DNA from: Tenacibaculum larymnensis
GTDB taxonomy: Bacteria; Bacteroidota; Bacteroidia; Flavobacteriales; Flavobacteriaceae
Direction of reading: 5' to 3'
Length of the DNA: 64,000 nt
NCBI RefSeq assembly: GCF_028829235.1
Contig: NZ_JAIWJY010000002.1
Location: forward strand, 124,001-188,000
Position 1 is the stretch's first letter. Each line of letters starts with the position of its first letter. This document shows positions 35,674 through 44,679 of the stretch, in pieces. The position numbers were made by a program, and so were the translations under genes. The notes under the pieces are model-generated. The model saw only the letters and a list, made by a program, of their open reading frames with translations, did no database searches and was not told the origin of the DNA.

Positions 35674-35705
35674 GATAAGAGTACAAATGTTCTAAAAATA
35701 ATATG

Positions 35706-36044
35706 TTACAAGTTTGTAGGGGGTCCTCTAAGTTTTCTATTCAGAGAATGATAAGAAGATAAGATAATCGACTTGTAATTATCTACTATTATCTTACCAG
35801 GAAGAATAGCTGAAACTTGTGAGAAATTTTGTGTAGGTACATCAAAAGATGCAAAAGAAAAATAACAAATATCACAATGGTTGTTTACCGATTCGTGTAA
35901 GTGAGTAGATTTTTCTTTACAGTTATGATGGTGTGCTTCATTTTCATGATGATGGGTAGCTTTTATAAGAATAGGAAGCATAAGAAGAACCACCAAAGAC
36001 AAAGAGGCGATTTTACTAAATATGCTATTTTTATTCAAGCTCAT
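35706..36044 (-). CDS. small exported His/Cys-rich protein
   Basis: 112 aa. N-terminal signal/TM helix (about 10-28), then a run of histidines (HHHENEAHHHNC, HLHESVNNHCDIC) ending in a CxxC. The C-terminus is LRGPP. Such proteins, with a His/Cys cluster and a Pro-rich end, sit next to metal-linked receptors in Bacteroidota. It is upstream of and co-oriented with the TonB receptor, 183 bases away. Likely a periplasmic metal buffer or sensor; not assigned to a named family. Confidence 0.72.
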   Translation of the reverse strand: MSLNKNSIFSKIASLSLVVLLMLPILIKATHHHENEAHHHNCKEKSTHLHESVNNHCDICYFSFASFDVPTQNFSQVSAILPGKIIVDNYKSIILSSYHSLNRKLRGPPTNL

Positions 36045-36064
36045 TTTTTATAACTGTAGGGAAA

Positions 36065-36072
36065 CAAAAGTA
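36065..36072 (-). promoter_or_regulatory. candidate -7 element of the His-rich gene
   Basis: TACTTTTG on the minus strand, 20 bases before the ATG at 36044. No -33 element recognised. Confidence 0.3.
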
Positions 36073-36122
36073 AGGGCTTAGCAAACTTTTTATATGTGAA
36101 ATTGTGTTAATTTTTTCTAAAA

Positions 36123-36157
36123 AAAATAGTCCCTTTCTTATAAAAAAGGACTATTTT
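36123..36157 (-). terminator. terminator of the M3 peptidase gene
   Basis: AAAATAGTCC pairs with GGACTATTTT; on the minus strand the right arm runs into eight T. It lies 22 bases past the stop. Confidence 0.75.
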
Positions 36158-36178
36158 AAATATTGAAATGTAATTGTA

Positions 36179-38212
36179 TTAATTCTTGTCAATCAATCCA
36201 GCACGCCTTAATAAAGCATCTGGTTTTGGCTCTCTTCCTCTAAAACGTTTGTATAATTCCATAGGCTCTTCTGTTCCTCCTTTAGATAATACATTGTTTT
36301 TAAATTTATCTGCAACCTCTTTGTTAAAAATACCTTCCTCTTTAAAATATTCAAAAGCATCAGCATCTAACACTTCTGCCCATTTGTAAGAGTAATATCC
36401 AGCTGAGTATCCACCTTGAAAAATATGAGAAAAAGAAGTACTCATACAGTTTTCTGCTACATCAGGATATAATTTAGTTTCTGCGAAAGCATTCGTTTCA
36501 AATTCTTTAACATTAGTAATTGTTTCAGGAGAATCTCCAGAATGCCAAGACATATCTAATAATCCGAAGCTTAATTGGCGCAGGGTTTGTATTCCTTCAT
36601 GGAAACTTGCAGATTCTTTAATCTTCTCAACATATTCCATAGGAATAACCTCACCTGTCTCATAATGTTTTGCAAATAATTCCAACGTTTCTTTTTCGTA
36701 ACACCAGTTTTCTAAAACTTGGCTAGGCAACTCTACAAAATCCCAAGAAACAGAAGTTCCTGATAAGCTTTTATAAGTCGTATTGGCAAGCATTCCGTGT
36801 AAGGCGTGACCAAACTCGTGGAATAAGGTAGTAACCTCGTTAAAAGTTAATAAAGAAGGCTTAGTTTGCGTAGGTTTGGTAAAGTTACAAACGATAGATA
36901 CTTGAGGTCTTTCGTTAGTATCGTTACTCATGTATTGTGATTTATAAGAAGTCATCCACGCACCATTACGTTTTCCTGGTCTTGGATGAAAATCTGCATA
37001 GAAATATGAAACAAAATTACCATCAGTATCTTTTACAGCATACGTTTTTACATCTTCATGATACTTGTCAATAGTGTCTATTTCTTCAAACTGTAAATTA
37101 TACAATTTGTTAGCAACAGTAAACACACCATCAATTACATTTTCTAACTTAAAGTAAGGTTTTAGTAACTCTTGGTCTAAGTTAAATAACTCTTTTTTTA
37201 GTTTTTCAGAATAGTAAGCACCGTCCCATTTTTGCAGTTGGTCAATTCCATCCAATTTTTTAGCATACGCTTCTAAGTTTTTAAACTCACGTTGTGCAGC
37301 AGGTTTGGCCTTTTCTAATAGCTCATTTAAAAACTCCATAACTTTTTCAGGAGTTTCAGCCATACGCTCTTCTAATACAAAATGAGCGTGGGTTTTATAA
37401 CCTAATAGGTTTGCTCTTTTATGACGTAGGGTTACAATGTCTTTTACAACTTGTTCATTGTTATATTCATTTTGTTGAAATCCTTTTTTACCAAAAGCGA
37501 TGGATAACTTTTTTCTCAATTCTCTATTATCAGCATAGGTCATAAAAGGAATATAGCTTGGGTAATCTAAGGTAATCATCCAACCCTCTTTACCTTTAGA
37601 GTTAGCGAGTTCTTTAGCAGCTTCTTTAGCGCTTTCTGGCAAACCAGCTAAATCATCTTCATTGGTAATTAATAATTCAAAAGCATTAGTTTCAGCCAAC
37701 ACATGCTCACCAAACTGTAACGATAATTTTGCTAACTCAGCATCAATTTTGCGAAGCTCAGCTTTGTCAGTTTCATTTAAATTTGCTCCGTTACGTGCAA
37801 AACTTTTGTATTGTTTATCTAACAACATTTCTTGTTCAGGAGTCAAGTTTAAATCAGAAAGTTGATCGTATACAGTTTTTACACGTTTAAACAATTCTTC
37901 ATTTAAAATCATGTCGTTTCTAAACTCACTTAACCAAGGCGAAATATCTTTCGCTATTTTTTGAATTTCTTCATTTGTTTCAGCAGAGTTTAAGTTGAAA
38001 AAGATAGAAGTAGCTCTATCTAATTTATTACCTGTGTTGTCTAAAGCGACTGTAGTGTTTTCAAAAGTTGGAGCTTCAGAGTTTTCTACAATAGCATCAA
38101 TTTCGTCTTTAGCTATTTGTATAGCTTCTTTTATAGCAGGTTTATAATCTTCTTCTTTAATTTGAGAAAAAGGGGGCGTATTAAAATCTTGTAAAAGTGG
38201 ATTTTTAGTCAT
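36179..38212 (-). CDS. M3 family oligopeptidase (Dcp-like)
   Basis: 677 aa, close to bacterial peptidyl-dipeptidase Dcp/oligopeptidase A. The zinc motif HEFGH is at residues 465-469, with the third ligand expected in the helix around ELPSQVLENW. No signal peptide: cytoplasmic peptide recycling. DKNTY-type C-terminus ends RAGLIDKN. It is third in a minus-strand series after purK and purE, with a hairpin before it. Confidence 0.93.
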   Translation of the reverse strand: MTKNPLLQDFNTPPFSQIKEEDYKPAIKEAIQIAKDEIDAIVENSEAPTFENTTVALDNTGNKLDRATSIFFNLNSAETNEEIQKIAKDISPWLSEFRNDMILNEELFKRVKTVYDQLSDLNLTPEQEMLLDKQYKSFARNGANLNETDKAELRKIDAELAKLSLQFGEHVLAETNAFELLITNEDDLAGLPESAKEAAKELANSKGKEGWMITLDYPSYIPFMTYADNRELRKKLSIAFGKKGFQQNEYNNEQVVKDIVTLRHKRANLLGYKTHAHFVLEERMAETPEKVMEFLNELLEKAKPAAQREFKNLEAYAKKLDGIDQLQKWDGAYYSEKLKKELFNLDQELLKPYFKLENVIDGVFTVANKLYNLQFEEIDTIDKYHEDVKTYAVKDTDGNFVSYFYADFHPRPGKRNGAWMTSYKSQYMSNDTNERPQVSIVCNFTKPTQTKPSLLTFNEVTTLFHEFGHALHGMLANTTYKSLSGTSVSWDFVELPSQVLENWCYEKETLELFAKHYETGEVIPMEYVEKIKESASFHEGIQTLRQLSFGLLDMSWHSGDSPETITNVKEFETNAFAETKLYPDVAENCMSTSFSHIFQGGYSAGYYSYKWAEVLDADAFEYFKEEGIFNKEVADKFKNNVLSKGGTEEPMELYKRFRGREPKPDALLRRAGLIDKN

Positions 38213-38234
38213 GAAAATTTTGTTTAAAAAATTG

Positions 38235-38271
38235 AAGAAACCTCACAAATAAAAAAATCTGTGAGGTCTTC
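38235..38271 (-). terminator. hairpin between purE and the M3 gene
   Basis: CCTCACA pairs with TGTGAGG, extended by flanking GAAG/CTTC. The T-run after it on the minus strand is broken, so it may be a weak terminator or processing site. Confidence 0.45.
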
Positions 38272-38294
38272 AAGTTAATATTGTACTAAGGTAC

Positions 38295-38774
38295 TTATTT
38301 TTTTATTCTTTCAGAAGCTTTTTCAACTTTCAGTTTTAAACCTTCTTTATAAGCGATTATTTTATCTAACACACATTTGTCAGAAGCTCCAATAATTTGA
38401 GCAGCTAAGATTCCTGCATTTTTAGCTCCATCTAAAGCAACTGTAGCCACAGGGACCCCCCCTGGCATTTGAAGAATAGATAACACAGAATCCCAACCAT
38501 CAATAGAATTTCTACTTTTTACAGGAACTCCAATTACTGGTAGCGGACTCATACTGGCTACCATTCCAGGTAAATGAGCAGCACCTCCAGCACCAGCAAC
38601 AATAACTTGTATACCACGCTTGTGTGCATTGTTAGCGTAATCGAATAATTTTTCAGGAGTTCTGTGTGCAGATACGATATCTACTTCTACTTGAATATCA
38701 AAACTCTCTAAAATATCAATTGCTTCTTGCATAATTGGAAGATCTGAATCGCTTCCCATGATAATTCCTACCAT
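38295..38774 (-). CDS. purE: N5-carboxyaminoimidazole ribonucleotide mutase
   Basis: 159 aa, class I PurE. GSDSDLPIMQEA and the active-site SAHRTPEKL are intact, as is AGGAAHLPGM. It converts N5-CAIR to CAIR in purine synthesis. It follows purK by 38 bases that hold a short palindromic repeat. Confidence 0.97.
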   Translation of the reverse strand: MVGIIMGSDSDLPIMQEAIDILESFDIQVEVDIVSAHRTPEKLFDYANNAHKRGIQVIVAGAGGAAHLPGMVASMSPLPVIGVPVKSRNSIDGWDSVLSILQMPGGVPVATVALDGAKNAGILAAQIIGASDKCVLDKIIAYKEGLKLKVEKASERIKK

Positions 38775-38788
38775 AAATTTATGTTTTT

Positions 38789-38812
38789 GTCATCTCGAAC
38801 GTAGTCGAGAGG
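38789..38812. repeat. short palindromic repeat fragment between purK and purE
   Basis: GTCATCTCGA then TCGAGAGG with a six-base centre: an inverted TCTCGA/TCGAGA. It resembles the end arms of the repeats at 9617 and 12463 and directly abuts the purK stop codon. Confidence 0.5.
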
Positions 38813-39970
38813 TTATTTTGCTATTACCTTAATAGTTTCTTTTACTTGTTGAGCGACTTTTCTCGCCTCATTTATATCTTCATTCACAATAGTTACATGT
38901 CCCATTTTACGGAAAGGTTTGGTTGTCTTTTTTCCGTAGATGTGAGGAGTAACTCCGTCAATCTTTAAAATCTCTTCAATGTTTTCGTATACAACATCAC
39001 CAGTATAACCTTCTGCACCAACTAAGTTCACCATGATTCCAGCTACTTTACTATTGGTATTTCCTAACGGAAGGTTTAAAATACTACGCAAATGTTGTTC
39101 AAATTGACTAGTATAACTTGCTTCAATAGAATAATGCCCTGAATTGTGAGTTCTTGGAGCAGCTTCATTAACTAAAATTTCGTCATTTTCGGTTTGAAAC
39201 ATTTCCACGGCTAACAATCCAACAAAATCAAATGCATCCGCAACTTTTAAAGCAACTTCGCGCGCTTTTTTAGCAACTGCATCTTCAATTCTAGCAGGAC
39301 AAATTACATACTCTACCTGATTTGCTTCTGGGTGAAATTCCATTTCAACTACAGGATAAGTTTTGGTTTCTCCGCTTGCATTTCTTGCAACAATAACAGC
39401 TAATTCATTTTTAAAAGGAACTAGTTTTTCAGAAATACACTCACCAGTAGGTAGGTTTTCTAAATCGCTGATGGCACGAACTATTTTTACCCCATTACCA
39501 TCATATCCAAATCGAGCAGATTTCCATACAAAAGGAAAACTAACAGCTTCATTACTTATAGCATGTTTTAATTCTTCTAAAGAAGTAAACCTAGAAAAGT
39601 CAGCAGTAGGGATGTTATTATCGTGATAAAACACCTTTTGATGTGCTTTGTTTTGAATAGTTCTTAAGTTTTTAGGCTTTGGAAAAATGGTTAGTCCCTC
39701 AGCTTCTAAAGCATCTAAAGCATCAATGTTTACGTTTTCAATTTCTATGGTTAACAAATCTACTTGTTTTCCAAAATTGTAAACAGTATCATAATCCAAT
39801 AAATCTCCTTGATGAAACTCGTTACATATCTGAGCGCAAGGAGCGTCAGCGTTTCCGTCTAAAATAACAGTATAGATATCGAATTTTTGCGTTTCGGTAA
39901 GTAACATTCTTCCTAATTGGCCGCCTCCTAGAACACCCAATTTAAAGTTTGAAGAAAAGTAGTTTTTCAC
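38813..39970 (-). CDS. purK: N5-carboxyaminoimidazole ribonucleotide synthase
   Basis: 385 aa ATP-grasp enzyme. LGVLGGGQLGRMLL at the N-terminus, then ATP-grasp motifs FPFVWKSARFGYDGNGVKI, LVPFKNELAVIVAR and the C-terminal NEAAPRTHNSGHYSIEA. It uses ATP and bicarbonate to carboxylate AIR, and pairs with purE downstream. Confidence 0.97.
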   Translation of the reverse strand: MKNYFSSNFKLGVLGGGQLGRMLLTETQKFDIYTVILDGNADAPCAQICNEFHQGDLLDYDTVYNFGKQVDLLTIEIENVNIDALDALEAEGLTIFPKPKNLRTIQNKAHQKVFYHDNNIPTADFSRFTSLEELKHAISNEAVSFPFVWKSARFGYDGNGVKIVRAISDLENLPTGECISEKLVPFKNELAVIVARNASGETKTYPVVEMEFHPEANQVEYVICPARIEDAVAKKAREVALKVADAFDFVGLLAVEMFQTENDEILVNEAAPRTHNSGHYSIEASYTSQFEQHLRSILNLPLGNTNSKVAGIMVNLVGAEGYTGDVVYENIEEILKIDGVTPHIYGKKTTKPFRKMGHVTIVNEDINEARKVAQQVKETIKVIAK

Positions 39971-40036
39971 GATAAATGTGTTAATTGTGTTGTTGTTGCT
40001 GCAAAAATAAGAATCTAATTGTTAGTACAAATAGTA

Positions 40037-40447
40037 TTAACGAGATATTCTTAACTGATTGTTACTAATGGGAGTAACAAAATACATTAATGCATTACAA
40101 CCTTCACCATCTAAAGGAGCACCACCAGAAAGGTAGTTGTATTTTTTATCATCGCAAGGGCAGGTAATTTCTACTCCGTTAAAAGTCATTAAAGAGTTAC
40201 AGTTTTGCTCTGGGCATTGCTGGTCAAAAGCTCTGTAACCAGAGGTCCCTGTTCTAAAAATAAAAACATTTCTCCCTTGTATTACATTTTGAGACTCTCC
40301 TCCAGGAACTAATAAACCGCTAAATTCTGGAAGCGATAAATCGATGATAGCATTCATTTTTATTCCAGAAAAACAGTTGTTAATAGGAGTGTTATCACTA
40401 CAGCTAGAACAAATTATAACAAGAAATAAATAAAATATTTTTTTCAT
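40037..40447 (-). CDS. lipoprotein with degenerate Rieske-like fold
   Basis: 136 aa. Lipobox CSSC (Cys16). The layout follows a Rieske domain: AFDQQCPEQNC, then ITCPCDDKKYNYLSGGAP. Where a Rieske cluster needs Cys-x-His and Cys-x2-His, this protein has Cys78/Cys83 and Cys96/Cys98 and no histidine at those places, so a normal 2Fe-2S Rieske centre is impossible. It could bind another metal or be structural. Monocistronic, divergent from greA. Confidence 0.7.
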   Translation of the reverse strand: MKKIFYLFLVIICSSCSDNTPINNCFSGIKMNAIIDLSLPEFSGLLVPGGESQNVIQGRNVFIFRTGTSGYRAFDQQCPEQNCNSLMTFNGVEITCPCDDKKYNYLSGGAPLDGEGCNALMYFVTPISNNQLRISR

Positions 40448-40498
40448 TTTTTAGTATAGAAGTTGTTATTGTAACGCAACGAAGTTACAAATATTTTG

Positions 40499-40506
40499 TA
40501 CATTTG
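40499..40506 (+). promoter_or_regulatory. candidate -7 element upstream of greA
   Basis: TACATTTG matches TAnnTTTG; it would give a leader of about 130 bases containing AACCCTCAGGGTT (about 40548-40560), a small palindrome. No well-spaced -33 element seen. Confidence 0.35.
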
Positions 40507-40641
40507 TAAGACAATCTCATTCCTAACGGCGTGGGATTTTTAAATTTAACCCTCAGGGTTCTAGGAAGAAAAGTTATATGCTTCTTATAAAACGTTAAGG
40601 AAAGCGTATAAAAGTTTGTTGATTTTAAAAAGAGAGAAGAG

Positions 40642-41115
40642 ATGAGTAATGTATCATATTATACGGAAGAAGGATTAAAGAAACTTAAAGAAGAGTTAGC
40701 ACATTTAGAGCAAGTAGAAAGACCACGTGTTTCTCAAGAAATAGCGGATGCTCGTGATAAAGGAGATTTGAGTGAGAATGCAGAATACCATGCTGCAAAA
40801 GAAGAACAATCGTTATTAGAAACAAAAATAGCTAAGCTAAAAAATGTAGTAGCTAATGCTCGTGTTATTGATGAAAGTCAGTTGGACATGTCTAAAATCT
40901 TAATTCACTCAATAGTTAAGATTAAAAATACAGTTAACGGAATGGAATTTACCTACACACTTGTTGCAGATAGTGAAAGTGATGTAAGAAACGGAAAATT
41001 ATCTGTAAACTCACCAATAGGTAAAGGATTGTTAGGTAAAAAAGTAGGTGATGTTGCCGAAATACAAGTACCTAACGGAATTATGAAGTTTGAAGTTATG
41101 GAGATTTCTCGATAA
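40642..41115 (+). CDS. greA: transcription elongation factor GreA
   Basis: 157 aa. The N-terminal coiled coil holds YYTEEGLKKLKEELAHLE and the tip DARDKGDLSENAEYHAAKE with the acidic pair for RNA cleavage; the C-terminal FKBP-like domain ends SPIGKGLLGKKVGDVAEIQVPNG. It rescues backtracked RNA polymerase. Confidence 0.97.
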   Translation: MSNVSYYTEEGLKKLKEELAHLEQVERPRVSQEIADARDKGDLSENAEYHAAKEEQSLLETKIAKLKNVVANARVIDESQLDMSKILIHSIVKIKNTVNGMEFTYTLVADSESDVRNGKLSVNSPIGKGLLGKKVGDVAEIQVPNGIMKFEVMEISR

Positions 41116-41150
41116 GAGAAAAGAACAAATATAAAAGAGTAAAGATTTAT

Positions 41151-41187
41151 TCGGGTTTTAGCTTCGCTAGAACCCGATTTCTTTTTT
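41151..41187 (+). terminator. terminator of greA
   Basis: TCGGGTTTTAGC, loop TTC, GCTAGAACCCGA, then TTTCTTTTTT. Confidence 0.8.
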
Positions 41188-41216
41188 ATTTTTACTGTAA
41201 AATTAAATAAAAAAAC

Positions 41217-41609
41217 ATGGCAAGTATTTTTACAAAGATTATAAACGGAGAAATTCCATCATACAAAATAGCAGAAGACGATAACTATTTTGCTTTTTTA
41301 GATATCAATCCAAATGCAAAAGGACATACATTGGTTATTCCTAAGCGAGAAGAAAATAAATTATTTGACTTATCGAAAGAAGAGTACGATGGATTAATGT
41401 CTTTTTCTTATAGAGTAGCCAAAGCGATTGAGAAAACTATTCCATGTGAGCGTGTGGGAATGAGTGTAATTGGTTTAGAAGTACCTCATGTACATGTGCA
41501 TTTAATTCCATTACAAACCATGGAGGACATCCGATTTGTAAAGAAAGAAAAATTAACAAATGAAGAGTTTGTAGCAGTAGCAGAAGAAATTGCTAAGAGT
41601 TTTGAATAA
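41217..41609 (+). CDS. HIT family nucleotide hydrolase/transferase
   Basis: 130 aa. The histidine triad is HVHVHLIP, preceded by ALDINPNAKGHTLVIPK-type residues near 30-46. Family members hydrolyse nucleotide conjugates such as AMP-lysine or dinucleoside polyphosphates. It lies after greA, separated by a terminator. Confidence 0.93.
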   Translation: MASIFTKIINGEIPSYKIAEDDNYFAFLDINPNAKGHTLVIPKREENKLFDLSKEEYDGLMSFSYRVAKAIEKTIPCERVGMSVIGLEVPHVHVHLIPLQTMEDIRFVKKEKLTNEEFVAVAEEIAKSFE

Positions 41610-41676
41610 TTGAGTCATTATTTATTTCAGCGAGATTATAAATATAAAAGATAAAATAACCAAATAAGAAAAATTA

Positions 41677-42558
41677 ATGCAGAAAACTATCATACTAATT
41701 TTATTAACATTTACTATACTATTTAGTTCTTGTCAATTTAATCAATCAGCAAATAAAGATTTAATAACAGGAGCATATTCAAGAGGAGACGGATTAGGGT
41801 CTGATGATGTACTTATAGAAGTTAATGGTAAAGTTGAAAAGAGAAATGAATTTGTTTTTGGCGAAAAAGTAAATTTAGTTTTTAACAATGTTACTGGATT
41901 AACAAAACTGGATGAAAATACTTATCCAGGACTTTCAATGTATATTGTTAAAAATGAAAAAGATACTGTGCTATCTAATCCTGATTTATTAGGGAATATA
42001 ACTGATGGAACAGCACTTTCTCCTCTTAAGTTACAAGCTAATTTTAGAGCAGCATTAGCATATCAAAATAACGAAAAGTATAAGGCTTATTTACAAATAT
42101 GGGATAAAAAAGGAGAAGGGAAATTCAACTATGAATTACCATTTACTATAAAGGAAAACGATTTACTTAAAATAACAAATAATGATATTGAGTATACAAA
42201 TATTTATTTGTGGAATGAGACGCTTAAACAACCAGTTTTCGATAAAAATATAAGCCCTGAACACTTATTTATTTTAATAATTGAAGGGGCAAAAGGATTA
42301 GAATTAAGCGATAACAAAGTCTTTCCTGTTTTTTCACTTGAACTTTCAGATAATAAAGGAGGTAAGATCATTTCTAACCCGAACCTATTGAGTGCTTATA
42401 AGGAAGGAGTTGACCCTAAAGCTTTAGAAAACCAATTAACAGCAAAAATTAGTTTCTCTAAGGGTAAAATTAGCAATCCATGTAAGTTGGTAGCTAAGTT
42501 AAAAGATGAGAATTCATCAAAAGAAATTACAGTAACAACAGAGTTGGTTATTAATTAA
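41677..42558 (+). CDS. hypothetical lipoprotein
   Basis: 293 aa. Lipobox FSSC (Cys19). It appears to hold two beta-rich parts, each starting with a similar expression of property statements (EKVNLVFNNVTGL / EHLFILIIEGAKGL and DTVLSNPDLLGN / GKIISNPNLLSA), so an internal repeat is likely. No family recognised. Convergent with the histidine kinase gene. Confidence 0.7.
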   Translation: MQKTIILILLTFTILFSSCQFNQSANKDLITGAYSRGDGLGSDDVLIEVNGKVEKRNEFVFGEKVNLVFNNVTGLTKLDENTYPGLSMYIVKNEKDTVLSNPDLLGNITDGTALSPLKLQANFRAALAYQNNEKYKAYLQIWDKKGEGKFNYELPFTIKENDLLKITNNDIEYTNIYLWNETLKQPVFDKNISPEHLFILIIEGAKGLELSDNKVFPVFSLELSDNKGGKIISNPNLLSAYKEGVDPKALENQLTAKISFSKGKISNPCKLVAKLKDENSSKEITVTTELVIN

Positions 42559-42587
42559 GGTAACATTAAATAGGAGAGAAGGAATTA

Positions 42588-43739
42588 CTAAACCTTATTC
42601 AATAAGATTTCAAAAGTAGTTCCTTTTCCTATTTCAGATCTTAGCACGTGTATTTTTCCGCTGTGGTAATCCTCAATAATACGTTTAGAGAGCGATAAAC
42701 CAAGTCCCCAACCGCGTTTTTTTGTGGTAAATCCTGGGTTGAATATTTGTGAAAACTGTGTTTTAGGAATTCCTTTACCAGTATCAGTAATTAGAATTTT
42801 TACATTCTTAGAACTTTTACTAATGCTAACAGATAAACTCCCTTTACCTTGCATAGCATCAATAGCATTTTTAATTAAGTTTTCTATTACCCAACCATAT
42901 AACTCGGTATTTAGGTTGGCGCGAATTTCTTCTGCTTCGGTAGTAAAAGAAAAAGAAATTTGTTTAGAACTTCTATTTTCTAAGTAGTCATAAGCAGCTT
43001 TAGTAATGGATACAACGTTGTAAGGTTTTAACTCTGGTAGAGATCCTATTTTAGAAAAACGATTTGCGATGGTATTTAAGCGTCGCACATCTTTTTCAAT
43101 TTCATCAACATAATCACTGCTAACATCCTCAGCACGTAAAATAGCTATCCAACCTAATAAAGAAGAAAGCGGCGTTCCTATTTGATGCGCAGTTTCTTTA
43201 GCCATTCCTGTCCACAACTTATTTTGTTCAGCAACTTTGTTAGACTTGTACACCATGTAAATAATAGTAAGGAATAACCCTAAAATTAGTACTAAGGCGA
43301 GCGGGTAGTATTTAAGTTTGTATAAAAGATCAGAGTTTCTGTAGTAAATATGTTCTTTAATACCTAAGTACTCTATAGCAATTGGTTCATTCTGTTTTTT
43401 CATAATGCTCAATTGCTGTTGAAGATACTTTGGGTCTGTAGATTTTATAGAATCTAAGTTATGGAACTGCTTTATCTGTCCATCTTTATCAACCAAAATA
43501 GAAGGAATATTCTCTATGGTTTCATAAACTTTGTTTACTAAGTTAAAGTTACCATCTGAATTTGGGTTAGATACCACTTCTTTAATAGCAGTGGCATAAA
43601 TCTCCATCTTAGCGCGTTCATCCTTTTTAAATTTTTGAAAAAACACGTAGGTATTCCATAAAATAAATAAAACGATAAGTAAGGAAATACTAATTGCAAT
43701 ACGTTTTACCCAATAAGTGTTTCTAAAAAAAACCATCAA
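42588..43739 (-). CDS. orphan sensor histidine kinase
   Basis: 383 aa. TM1 about 13-35, a periplasmic part of about 110 residues, TM2 about 146-164, HisKA with ETAHQIGTPLSSLLGW (His185), and an HATPase with NLIKNAIDAMQGKG, TDTGKGIPK and GWGLGLSLSKRI. The sequence is complete for autophosphorylation. No response regulator is next to it. Confidence 0.92.
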   Translation of the reverse strand: MMVFFRNTYWVKRIAISISLLIVLFILWNTYVFFQKFKKDERAKMEIYATAIKEVVSNPNSDGNFNLVNKVYETIENIPSILVDKDGQIKQFHNLDSIKSTDPKYLQQQLSIMKKQNEPIAIEYLGIKEHIYYRNSDLLYKLKYYPLALVLILGLFLTIIYMVYKSNKVAEQNKLWTGMAKETAHQIGTPLSSLLGWIAILRAEDVSSDYVDEIEKDVRRLNTIANRFSKIGSLPELKPYNVVSITKAAYDYLENRSSKQISFSFTTEAEEIRANLNTELYGWVIENLIKNAIDAMQGKGSLSVSISKSSKNVKILITDTGKGIPKTQFSQIFNPGFTTKKRGWGLGLSLSKRIIEDYHSGKIHVLRSEIGKGTTFEILLNKV

Positions 43740-43811
43740 TCAAATATAAACTATTATCTAGAATAACTAAATTTATAAATAGGTAGTATATTTACACTAA
43801 AATTATACAGA

Positions 43812-44672
43812 ATGTTATCAATAAACCCTAAAGATATACCAACTTCTAAACTTCATGGATATTTATTAGGAGCTGTAGCTCCAAGACCTATTGCTTTTGC
43901 AAGTACTGTAGATGCAGATGGAAACCCAAATTTATCACCATTTAGTTTTTTTAATGTATTTGGGGCAAACCCACCAATTATGATTTTTTCTCCAGCACGT
44001 AGTGTACGAGGAAATAAAACCAAACATACTTTAGACAATGCTGAAGCAACCAGAGAAGTGGTTATTAATATTGTAAATTACGATATTGTTCAGCAAATGT
44101 CGTTGAGTAGTACGATGTACCCTAAAGGAGTAAATGAGTTTATAAAAGCTGGTTTTACAATGTTACCTTCAGATGAGGTAAAGCCGTTTAGAGTAGCGGA
44201 GTCTCCTGTACAATTTGAATGTAAAGTAAAAGACATCATTTACACAGGTGAAGAAGGTGGAGCAGGAAACTTAATTGTATGTGAGGTGGTAAAACTACAT
44301 GTAAACGAAAATGTATTGGCAGAAGATGGTAGTATAGACCAACATAAAATAGATTTAGTAGCCAGAGCAGGAGGGAATTATTACAGTAGAGCTAGAGATG
44401 GTTTTTTTGAAATTCCAAAACCATTAACTACCTTAGGAATTGGAGTAGACCAAATACCTGCTGAAATAAAAAACAGTACAGTATTAACAGGAAACAATTT
44501 AGGTATGTTAGGCAATGTAGAACAGCTACCTACAGAAGAAGCTGTTAATAACTTTGCGAAAGAACATTCACAATTTGTGGGTATTTCAACTGAAAAAAAA
44601 CATACTTTTGCACAAGAGTATTTACAAAACAATGATGTAGAAAGTGCTTGGAAGGTACTTTTAATTAAATAG
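43812..44672 (+). CDS. flavin reductase family (FMN-binding split barrel) protein
   Basis: 286 aa. Split-barrel flavin-binding domain: LLGAVAPRPIAFASTVDADG, NLSPFSFFNVFGANPP, then SPVQFECKVKDI. Such proteins bind FMN and reduce it or act as flavoprotein partners. The C-terminal 90 residues are an extension common to Bacteroidota members. Seven bases before the DUF3127 gene, so co-transcribed. Confidence 0.87.
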   Translation: MLSINPKDIPTSKLHGYLLGAVAPRPIAFASTVDADGNPNLSPFSFFNVFGANPPIMIFSPARSVRGNKTKHTLDNAEATREVVINIVNYDIVQQMSLSSTMYPKGVNEFIKAGFTMLPSDEVKPFRVAESPVQFECKVKDIIYTGEEGGAGNLIVCEVVKLHVNENVLAEDGSIDQHKIDLVARAGGNYYSRARDGFFEIPKPLTTLGIGVDQIPAEIKNSTVLTGNNLGMLGNVEQLPTEEAVNNFAKEHSQFVGISTEKKHTFAQEYLQNNDVESAWKVLLIK

Positions 44673-44679
44673 ATAAGAA

